Positions 1 through 6,858 of a stretch of DNA of 12,745 bases are shown here, piece by piece. Under the pieces are notes generated by a model that was not told the DNA's origin, did no database searches, and worked only from the letters and a program-made list of their open reading frames with translations. Origin of the DNA: Kiritimatiellales bacterium. Its GTDB lineage: Bacteria > Verrucomicrobiota > Kiritimatiellia > Kiritimatiellales > Pontiellaceae. The stretch spans positions 1-12,745 of the forward strand of contig WFRA01000146.1 of assembly GCA_015486775.1 (NCBI GenBank), read 5' to 3'. The stretch's first letter is position 1; each line of letters opens with the position of its first letter. The translations under genes were made by a program, and so were the position numbers.

Positions 1-138
1 CTGCCCACCCTTTCCCGGCGTTACACCACCAACTACATTGCCGCCATATTCCAAACACTGGAGCGCATGGAAACTCCCCTCGGAGCCCGTGATCCCTTGC
101 ACAATAATTTTCGAATCCCTATCCACTAAAATCGCCAT
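1..138 (-). CDS. sucD: Succinyl-CoA synthetase alpha subunit, N-terminal 46 residues (cut by window edge)
   Basis: This is the start of the alpha subunit of succinyl-CoA ligase, which forms ATP or GTP from succinyl-CoA, or runs in reverse. The 46 visible residues start [18 protein letters not shown] and include [15 protein letters not shown] and [11 protein letters not shown]. These belong to the CoA-binding Rossmann domain; ITGSEG and GVTPGKGG are signature SucD stretches. The catalytic histidine lies beyond the window. The ATG at 138-136 is preceded on the minus strand by AAGGA about 10 bases upstream, which supports this start. It is the last visible gene of the minus-strand TCA cluster, 95 bases after the sucC stop. 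The reading frame is intact up to the window edge. Confidence 0.96.
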   Translation of the reverse strand, partial: MAILVDRDSKIIVQGITGSEGSFHALQCLEYGGNVVGGVTPGKGGQ

Positions 139-156
139 AATCTAAATTCCTTTTTT

Positions 157-230
157 GAACCACTAATCTCTCAAGTCCCCACGAACCGACCCGGCCTAAA
201 ATTCGTTTCAGTTCGATCGATTCGTGGTTG
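157..230. repeat. Imperfect inverted repeat in the sucC-sucD spacer
   Basis: The spacer between sucC and sucD (139-233) has related 12-base arms at its two ends: gaaccactaatc at 157-168 and the reverse complement of caaccacgaatc at 219-230, matching at 10 of 12 positions. The transcript could form a long-range stem holding most of the spacer as a loop. The middle also contains several acgaa-like words. No strong promoter or U-tailed terminator is visible. The spacer is long for two genes whose products form one complex. Its function is unknown; it may be a decayed mobile repeat or an mRNA processing element. Confidence 0.45.
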
Positions 231-233
231 AAA

Positions 234-1409
<1,176 letters not shown>

Positions 1410-1454
1410 ATTCTGTTCCCTACGTGTTGGACGCGAGCTCCAAACCACCTATTG

Positions 1455-1751
1455 TTAATTTCCTGTTTCGTATTGAACCTGCTCTTCCGCAACCTTCAGG
1501 AGTTCCGGTTCATCCAGAGGGGTACTGATTTCATACAAAAAATCCGGTGACATATCGGCACCATTATCCCAAACAACCGTATCGATATCTGGATTCAAAC
1601 ACGCCGTGCCAAAACAAACCGTATCCTGCAACGGCTCAAACACTTCCCCCTCAAGATGCGATTGCAAATCGGCGAGACGCCACCCGCCATCTTCAAATTG
1701 CAAATGCAACTTGAAATCCGAGATATACTGAACATCTGTGATGTAGTGCAT
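1455..1751 (-). CDS. DUF2442 domain protein, small partner of the DUF4160 gene
   Basis: This 98-residue protein has features of DUF2442: an N-terminal stretch with YISDFKLHLQFEDGGWRLADL (roughly residues 9-29), then GEVFEPLQD, and a C-terminal half with DTVVWDNGADMSPDFLYE (57-74), close to the family's usual TVVWPNGADLAPD-type motif. The cellular role of the family is not established. DUF2442 genes often sit beside DUF4160 genes, and that pairing together with the small sizes has suggested a toxin-antitoxin-like module. This is inference and not proven. The ATG at 1751 follows AGGAA about 5 bases upstream and lies 5 bases after the stop of the DUF4160 frame, so the two were probably translated together. 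Local G+C in the lines I counted is about 42-45%, well below the flanking sucC and korB. Confidence 0.85.
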   Translation of the reverse strand: MHYITDVQYISDFKLHLQFEDGGWRLADLQSHLEGEVFEPLQDTVCFGTACLNPDIDTVVWDNGADMSPDFLYEISTPLDEPELLKVAEEQVQYETGN

Positions 1752-1756
1752 GGTTC

Positions 1757-2022
1757 CTATTCCTGATCAAGGGGGGAAATTGTCTTTAGTGGTTTTCTCT
1801 CCATCGCTAGTTGCCAATTCTTCAATAATTCATCCTGGTGCTTTGCCGCCCATTCCATGACAAGTGCCATAACCCGAGGAGGAAGCCTACTTCCAATACC
1901 CGCATTTCTTCAATCGCAAAAGAAGCCCGGCTACCGCCGTATTTTGCATGGAAATGAGGAACCCCATGCTCTTTCCAATAAATGGCTATCACGATCCCCA
2001 AGAATCGACTTATCTCCGGCAT
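1757..2022 (-). pseudogene. DUF4160 domain protein, interrupted by a one-base frameshift
   Basis: The first frame starts at 2022 with MPEISRFLGIVIAIYWKEHG and continues VPHFHAKYGG, the typical DUF4160 N-terminus with its PHFHA motif. After about 41 codons (near 1900) that frame leaves the family and would stop near 1822. Reading on in the frame that begins with ATT at 1897 restores the family's second half: SRLPPRVMALVMEWAAKH, then DELLKNWQLA and KPLKTISPLDQE, ending at TAG 1759-1757. Adding one base between about 1893 and 1902 gives a normal protein of about 88 residues. A GGG run here makes either a real deletion or a sequencing slip possible. AAGGAG lies 7 bases before the ATG. No function is proven for the family; with DUF2442 it forms a recurring two-gene cassette. 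Confidence 0.85.
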
Positions 2023-2050
2023 TCTGGACTCCTTGTCTACTCGATACGCA

Positions 2051-3613
2051 TTATTTCCCCTTTTTCTCCACCTGCTCCACGGTGTCGTGGATGAAGCGCA
2101 GGATCTGGCGGACGGTCACGAGGCCGAAGCCGCCGTCCTTCAGCTTGATCGGCACATGCCGGTGCCCGCTGATGGAGAGGATGTTGATCACATCGCCGAT
2201 GGAGTTGGTTTCGTCCATGATTTCATAGACCGGCCGCATGATCGCCGAGATGGGCTGGCGGTCGCGGTCGATGGAGGTGAGCACCACGTTCTGAATAATG
2301 TCGCGCTCGGAGAGGATGCCGTAGAGGCGCTTCTCGTCGCCGACGAGGATGCATTCGATGCGGTTGGCCGTGAAGTTGGCGATCGCCGTGGAAATGCTGT
2401 CGCGCGGGGAGAGCATCTTGACCCGCTTGTAGTCGTAGTCGTAGAAGATCTTCCCGATCGTGGTCTTGAGGCTCGCCGTGAGCGGGTCGGTGGACTTGAG
2501 CAGCTCGCGCACCTGCTCGTCCATGACCTTCGATTCCTCGGAGGAGGCCGCCCCGGTTCCGGCGGAACGCTGGAGCTTCTTCCCGCCATTGGAAACCTTC
2601 CAATATTCGGAACCGCGCAGTAGCGCCTGGAGGTTGCGCCGCCCCTTCAGTGCCGTGACCTCCTTGATCTGCGCCTCGAGCTCCTGCTCGTAGACCGGCC
2701 GCTTCTCGGCGCGGAAGATGCCGACGGGCACGGGGAATTCCGGATAGGTCATTTCCGAAAGCATGGTGGCGTAGACGGAGTCCTCGCGGAACATGTCGTG
2801 CTTGAGCAGATCCTTTTTGTTGATCCCCTGCTCGCCGAGGGTCACCACCTGGGGCGAGGTGCAGGTGGCATGGATGCCCTTGTTGTCCTGCTCGCCGAAG
2901 ACCAGCGGCTTACCCTGTTCGAGATAGATCAGGCGATCCTTGCGAGTGGCGCGGTCGGAGATATCCTTCCACCCGTCCTTGTTGAAGATCACGCAGCTTT
3001 GCAGGATCTCGACGAACGAGGTACCCGGATGCCGAGCCGCCGCCAGCAGCACCTCGGCGATGTGCTTGGGATCGGTGTCCACCGCGCGAGCCACGAACGA
3101 AGCCTCGGAGGCAAGCGCGACGCGCAGCGGGTTGAGCGGTTCGTCGATCACGCCGTAGGGGCTGGTCTTGGTGACCTTTCCGACCTCGGAAGTCGGGCTA
3201 TACTGCCCCTTAGTCAACCCGTAGATCTTGTTGTTGAGCAAGATGATGTTCATGTCGAGGTTGCGGCGCAGCGCATGCACCAGATGGTTGCCGCCGATGC
3301 TCAGCCCGTCGCCGTCGCCGGTGATCACCCAGACGGATAGCTCGGGGTTGGCCACCTTCACGCCGGTGGCGATGGTCGGCGCTCGACCATGGATCGAATG
3401 GAACCCGTAGGTGTCGAGATAGTACGGAAAGCGGCTGGAGCAGCCGATGCCGCTCACGAACACAAACTTTTCCTTGGGGATGCCCAGCTGCGGCAGCACG
3501 TTCTGCACGGCGTTGAGCACGGCGTAGTCGCCGCACCCGGGGCACCAGCGCACCTCCGACGACGAGACGAAATCCTTGCGGGTCAACTGTTCTTCTTTCT
3601 TTTTCATGATCAT
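2051..3613 (-). CDS. korB: 2-oxoacid (2-oxoglutarate):ferredoxin oxidoreductase beta subunit fused to a CBS-domain pair
   Basis: This is the thiamine-diphosphate-binding beta subunit of KOR, which with KorA oxidises 2-oxoglutarate and CoA to succinyl-CoA, CO2 and reduced ferredoxin, or does the reverse. Residues 22-28 hold RWCPGCG, and 99-109 the TPP/Mg motif GDGDGLSIGGN, followed by LLNNKIYGLTKGQ (125-137). Cys24, Cys27, Cys58 and Cys207 match the expected [4Fe-4S] ligands. The ordinary beta subunit would end near residue 340. Here a low-complexity linker (about 343-365) leads to two CBS domains (about 395-447 and 455-512), containing ILSERDII and GHRHVPI. The total of 520 residues is therefore much longer than the family norm. 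The start is MIM, so either 3613 or 3607 may be used. It lies 7 bases after korA. Pyruvate or another 2-oxoacid as substrate is not excluded, but neighbouring suc and sdh genes favour 2-oxoglutarate. Confidence 0.93.
   Translation of the reverse strand: MIMKKKEEQLTRKDFVSSSEVRWCPGCGDYAVLNAVQNVLPQLGIPKEKFVFVSGIGCSSRFPYYLDTYGFHSIHGRAPTIATGVKVANPELSVWVITGDGDGLSIGGNHLVHALRRNLDMNIILLNNKIYGLTKGQYSPTSEVGKVTKTSPYGVIDEPLNPLRVALASEASFVARAVDTDPKHIAEVLLAAARHPGTSFVEILQSCVIFNKDGWKDISDRATRKDRLIYLEQGKPLVFGEQDNKGIHATCTSPQVVTLGEQGINKKDLLKHDMFREDSVYATMLSEMTYPEFPVPVGIFRAEKRPVYEQELEAQIKEVTALKGRRNLQALLRGSEYWKVSNGGKKLQRSAGTGAASSEESKVMDEQVRELLKSTDPLTASLKTTIGKIFYDYDYKRVKMLSPRDSISTAIANFTANRIECILVGDEKRLYGILSERDIIQNVVLTSIDRDRQPISAIMRPVYEIMDETNSIGDVINILSISGHRHVPIKLKDGGFGLVTVRQILRFIHDTVEQVEKKGK
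2589..2603. repeat. Perfect 6-3-6 palindrome TTGGAA-ACC-TTCCAA inside korB
   Basis: TTGGAA at 2589-2594 and TTCCAA at 2598-2603 are exact reverse complements around ACC. The site lies in the coding region just after the beta core, near the linker to the CBS domains. It has the opposite arm order to the recurrent TTCCAA-N3-TTGGAA motif found elsewhere in the window and may or may not belong with it. Confidence 0.6.
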
Positions 3614-3620
3614 TCCCGTC

Positions 3621-5459
3621 CTAGAGATAGTGTTTGATTTCTTCCATCAGCTCGGCGATCAGGAACGCACGCCCCTGAACCTTGTTGACGGATTTTACAT
3701 CGACCAAATATTTTGCCCGTAGCACCATCGAAAGCTGACCGAGGTTGAGCTCCGGCACCACCACGTGGTCAAACTTCTTCATCACTTCGCCCAGGTTTTT
3801 GGGGAACGGGTTAAGGTGGCGCAGGTGGACTTGGCTCACGGGGAGTCCCTCGGCCTGCAGGCGCTCGACGGCCATGGTGATGGAGCCGTAGGTGCTGCCC
3901 CAACCCACTACGAGCACCTTGCCGGATTCTTCCCCTACCACCTTGCAAGGAGACAAGCTATCGGCGATCCGCTCGATCTTTTCCGCCCGCAAGCGACACA
4001 TCTTTTCGTGGTTTTCGGCATCATAGCTCACTTGGCCCAGCTCGGTCTTTTCGAGGCCGCCGATGCGGTGCTCGAACCCGGGGCGGCCGGGGATGGCCAG
4101 CCGCCGCGCCAGCGTCTTGGGGTCGCGCTTGTAGGGCACATATTCCTCGCCCGGTTTGATCGGCTCCACCGAGAGGTCGGGGATTTCGGTAACCGTCGGG
4201 ATCTTCCAAGGTTCGGAACCGTTGGCGAGATAGGTATCGGACAGCATGACGACCGGCGTGCGGTATTTCAGCGCAATCCGCGCCGCCTCGATGGCGGTCT
4301 CGAAACAGTCTGATGGTGAGTTGGCGGCCACCACGGCCACCGGCGATTCGCCGTTGCGGCCATAGAGCGTCTGGAGCAGGTCGGCCTGCTCGGTCTTGGT
4401 GGGTAGGCCGGTGCTCGGCCCCCCCCGCTGGACGTTCACCACCACCAGCGGTAGCTCGGTGATCACCGCCAGCCCCAGCGCCTCGGACTTCAAACAAAGC
4501 CCCGGGCCGCTGGTCGAGGTCACGCCAAGCGCGCCGGCAAAGGAGGCACCGATCGCCACGCCGATGGCAGCGATCTCGTCCTCGGCTTGGACGGTCTTGA
4601 CGTTGAAATTCCGATGTTTGGAAAGCGTTTCGAGAATCGGGGTAGCCGGGGTGATGGGGTAGCTGCCCAGCACCAAGTCGCGCCAGCTGTTTTCCGAAGC
4701 GGCGATCAGCCCGAGAGCCGTCGCCTCGTTGCCAGTGATCTTGCGGTAGGTACCGTCTTCAAGCGGGCGCTTCTGAACGGTGTAGTGCGGGATGTCGAGA
4801 TCCTTATTCTCGCCCACGATGTAGCCCGCCTTGAGCGCCAGCGCATTAGCGTCGGCGACAAGCGGAAGTTTTTCGCGCCACTTCGCCTCGATCCATTCAA
4901 GCGTCGCGTCCAGCGGCCGCGAATAGACCCAGTAGGTCATGCCCAGCGCAAAAAAGTTCTTGCTGCGCGACTTGAGCGCCGGCTTGATGGACACATCCTT
5001 GAGCGCCTCCGTCACCAGCGCGTTGATGTCCACTTTCAGGACATGGAACTTTTCGTCCAGTGCGGGATCTTCGAGCGGGTTGGTTTCGTACTGCGCCTTC
5101 TTGAGGTTGGCGGGGGTGAAGTTACCCGTGTTGATGACCAGCAACCCCTTGGGTTCGAGTTCATTGATGTTTACCTTGAGCGCGGCCGGATTCATCACCA
5201 CCAGCGCGTCGGCCTTGTCGCCGGGGGTCAGCACCTTGCGGCTGCCGATGTGTACCTGGAACCCGGAAACCCCCGGAAGCGAACCGACGGGCGCGCGGAT
5301 TTCCGAGGGGAAATCGGGGAAGGTCACAATCGAATCGCCCAGCAGGGCGCTGGCGTCGGAGAAGAGCTCCCCGACCGTCTGCATGCCGTCACCGGAGTCG
5401 CCGGCAAAGCGAACCACGACCGAATCTTTTTCCAGTAGCTTTTCCTGTTTCTTGCTCAT
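3621..5459 (-). CDS. korA: 2-oxoacid (2-oxoglutarate):ferredoxin oxidoreductase, fused gamma-alpha subunit
   Basis: This is the partner of KorB. Residues about 12-205 form the gamma domain, with VVVRFAGDSGDGMQTVG near the N-terminus and SEIRAPVGSLPGVSGFQVHIG at 52-72. Residues about 240-612 form the alpha part, with GNEATALGLIAA (243-254), the hallmark SYPITPATPILE (266-277), EDEIAAIGVAIGAS (293-306) and TSTSGPGLCLKSEALGLA (314-331). The length of 612 fits the two-subunit KOR type in which gamma and alpha are fused. I chose ATG 5459 and not the upstream in-frame ATG at 5489, because GGAG lies about 10 bases before 5459 and the longer form would overlap the preceding CBS gene. It starts 5 bases past that gene's stop and is followed by korB after 7 bases, so the three are clearly one transcript. 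The electron acceptor is expected to be ferredoxin. Confidence 0.95.
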   Translation of the reverse strand: MSKKQEKLLEKDSVVVRFAGDSGDGMQTVGELFSDASALLGDSIVTFPDFPSEIRAPVGSLPGVSGFQVHIGSRKVLTPGDKADALVVMNPAALKVNINELEPKGLLVINTGNFTPANLKKAQYETNPLEDPALDEKFHVLKVDINALVTEALKDVSIKPALKSRSKNFFALGMTYWVYSRPLDATLEWIEAKWREKLPLVADANALALKAGYIVGENKDLDIPHYTVQKRPLEDGTYRKITGNEATALGLIAASENSWRDLVLGSYPITPATPILETLSKHRNFNVKTVQAEDEIAAIGVAIGASFAGALGVTSTSGPGLCLKSEALGLAVITELPLVVVNVQRGGPSTGLPTKTEQADLLQTLYGRNGESPVAVVAANSPSDCFETAIEAARIALKYRTPVVMLSDTYLANGSEPWKIPTVTEIPDLSVEPIKPGEEYVPYKRDPKTLARRLAIPGRPGFEHRIGGLEKTELGQVSYDAENHEKMCRLRAEKIERIADSLSPCKVVGEESGKVLVVGWGSTYGSITMAVERLQAEGLPVSQVHLRHLNPFPKNLGEVMKKFDHVVVPELNLGQLSMVLRAKYLVDVKSVNKVQGRAFLIAELMEEIKHYL

Positions 5460-5463
5460 TGTT

Positions 5464-5937
5464 CTATTCTCCGGAAGGCCGCGATGCAACTAGGCTGCTA
5501 TCGGGGGGAAGGTTCATGACTTGAAGGGGAAGGTGCTCGCTGATGAAGGTCATCAGACCGCGGACGGAAAGGACGCCCTCGATCTTGCCGCCCTTCAGCA
5601 CCGGCAAATGGCGGAAGCGCGACGAGTCGAAAATCTCCAGCGCCTCCTGCACCGTCAGGCTGGTCTGGACGGAAGAGGGGTTCCGGGTCATGATTTCGTC
5701 CACCGGCGTGTCGCCCGTCAGCGTGGTGCCCACAAAATTATGCATCAGATCGCCGTTGCTCATGATGCCGACGAGTTTTTTCTTTGCGTCGAGCACCAGT
5801 ACGCAGCCGATATGGTTATTTTTCATCTCCCGCACCGCATTGATGATCGATGTGCCGGACGGAACGATGGCTGGTGTCTGCAAATCGACCTTGCCGATCG
5901 GCTCCGACCAGAATGTAGCCTTCTTTCGTTTTGTCAT
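5464..5937 (-). CDS. Free-standing CBS-domain pair protein upstream of korA
   Basis: This soluble 157-residue protein is almost entirely two CBS domains: about residues 13-70 (AIVPSGTSIINAVREM, IGCVLVLDAKKKLVGIMSNGDL) and 80-135 (VDEIMTRNP, LTVQEALEIF, RFRHLPVLKGGKIEGVLSVRGL). CBS pairs typically bind AMP, ADP, ATP, SAM or similar ligands and act as regulatory modules. No catalytic, DNA-binding or membrane domain is present. The tail LPPDSSLVASRPSGE resembles tails seen on other stand-alone bacterial CBS proteins. The ATG at 5937 follows AAGGA with a run of C in between. The gene is separated from korA by only 4 bases, and KorB itself carries a second CBS pair, so regulation of the 2-oxoacid oxidoreductase is the natural inference. 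The ligand is unknown. Confidence 0.92.
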   Translation of the reverse strand: MTKRKKATFWSEPIGKVDLQTPAIVPSGTSIINAVREMKNNHIGCVLVLDAKKKLVGIMSNGDLMHNFVGTTLTGDTPVDEIMTRNPSSVQTSLTVQEALEIFDSSRFRHLPVLKGGKIEGVLSVRGLMTFISEHLPLQVMNLPPDSSLVASRPSGE

Positions 5938-5950
5938 GGGGGGGTCCTTG

Positions 5951-6046
5951 TTCGTATTAGGTACTGCGTATTACGTATTGCGTATTGCGCATTGGGGAAA
6001 CGTCCAACCAGAACCGGACAGGCCATTACGTAGTACGCGATACGAA
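5951..6046. repeat. Imperfect inverted repeat in the sdhB-CBS spacer
   Basis: Arms at 5951-5970 and 6027-6046 are reverse complements at 16 of 20 positions, enclosing a 56-base loop. They occupy most of the 116-base spacer between sdhB and the CBS gene. In RNA they would form a long stem between the sdh and kor parts of the transcript. The outer strand of the left arm is part of the heptad array described separately. There is no U-tract next to the right arm in the minus direction that would make this a clear terminator, so an mRNA stabilising or processing structure, or a decayed mobile repeat, is possible. Confidence 0.6.
5952..5993 (-). repeat. Six-unit 7-bp tandem repeat before the CBS gene
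   Basis: Read on the minus strand, 5993 to 5952 divides without remainder into six heptamers. Four units match AATACGN exactly and the others are close variants (AATGCGC and AGTACCT). The next seven bases are ACAAGGA, which holds the ribosome binding site of the CBS gene. The array therefore abuts the translation start region. Similar 7-base spaced words occur in opposite orientation at 6027-6046. I do not recognise a named repeat family. Confidence 0.7.
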
Positions 6047-6053
6047 TTAATCC

Positions 6054-6809
6054 TTAACTCATTAAACTCGCTTTGATAAATTCGCGATTGAGGCGGGCAA
6101 TATTTTTGACATCGATCCCTTTGGGGCAGGCGACGGCGCATTCGTACTCGTTCGAGCAACTGCCGAAGCCCAGCTCGTCCATCTTATTGACCATGTCCAG
6201 TGCCCGGCGCGTCCGCTCGGGGTGGCCCTGCGGCAGGAGGGCGTATTGGGAAACCTTGGCCGAAACAAACAGCATCGCCGCCCCGTTCGGGCAGGCCGCC
6301 ACGCAGGCACCGCAACCAATGCACTCGGCGGCATCCATCGCCGCCTCGGCCAGCTCCTTCTGGATCGGGGTGGTCGAGGCCTCCGGCGCGTTGCCGGTCT
6401 TCACCTCCACATAACCGCCCTCGCGGATGATGGCGTCGAGGCCGCTGCGGTCGACGATCAAATCCTTGATGATCGTGAAGGGCTTGGCGCGGAAGGGTTC
6501 GATCACGATCTGGTCGTTGTTCTTAAACTTGCGCATGTGCAGTTGGCAGAGCGTGGTACGCTCGTGCGAGCCGTGGGTCTTGCCGTTCACCACCGCGCCA
6601 CAGCAGCCACAAATGCCCTCGCGGCAATCGTGTTCGAACGCGATCGGCTCGATCCCGCTGAGCGTCAGCCCCTCGTTCACAATATCGAGCATTTCGAGGA
6701 ACGAGGCATCGGTGTCGATATCCGCCGCCTGGTAGGTTTCGAACCGCCCAGTTTTCTCGCCCTGCGCCTGCCGCCAGACCTTGAGTGTCACATTGATTTT
6801 TTCTGCCAT
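6054..6809 (-). CDS. sdhB: Succinate dehydrogenase / fumarate reductase iron-sulfur subunit
   Basis: SdhB passes electrons between the flavin of SdhA and the membrane quinone site. The 251-residue protein has an N-terminal plant-type ferredoxin domain with the [2Fe-2S] ligands Cys62, Cys67, Cys70 and Cys88 (in HDCREGICGCCG and LCQLH). The C-terminal domain carries CIGCGACVAACP (Cys163, 166, 169, 173) and a third cluster region CSNEYECAVACPKG (Cys218, 224, 228). Both match the Bacteroidetes/Bacillus-type SdhB. I chose ATG 6809 because it follows GAAGGAAGGGATC, a strong ribosome binding site; an upstream ATG at 6845 would add 12 residues encoded by spacer repeats. It lies 49 bases after sdhA. 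The next gene in the same direction begins 116 bases on. Confidence 0.97.
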   Translation of the reverse strand: MAEKINVTLKVWRQAQGEKTGRFETYQAADIDTDASFLEMLDIVNEGLTLSGIEPIAFEHDCREGICGCCGAVVNGKTHGSHERTTLCQLHMRKFKNNDQIVIEPFRAKPFTIIKDLIVDRSGLDAIIREGGYVEVKTGNAPEASTTPIQKELAEAAMDAAECIGCGACVAACPNGAAMLFVSAKVSQYALLPQGHPERTRRALDMVNKMDELGFGSCSNEYECAVACPKGIDVKNIARLNREFIKASLMS

Positions 6810-6815
6810 GATCCC

Positions 6816-6857
6816 TTCCTTCGAAATTCTACATTCCCTGTTCAATATTCGACATTC
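6816..6857 (-). repeat. Six-unit 7-bp tandem array filling the sdhA-sdhB spacer
   Basis: Read on the minus strand from 6857 to 6816, the spacer divides exactly into six heptamers, every one starting with GAA; four start GAAT (for example GAATGTC at 6857-6851 and GAATGTA at 6836-6830). The last unit, GAAGGAA, is part of the sdhB ribosome binding site. The array begins one base after the sdhA stop codon, so it fills the spacer up to the start signals of sdhB. The layout is the same as that of the array before the CBS gene, with a different base sequence. Confidence 0.65.
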
Positions 6858-6858
6858 T

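Noticed and set aside
5952..6046. CRISPR array in the sdhB-CBS spacer
   Set aside because: The units are only 7 bases long with no unique spacers between them and no cas genes nearby.
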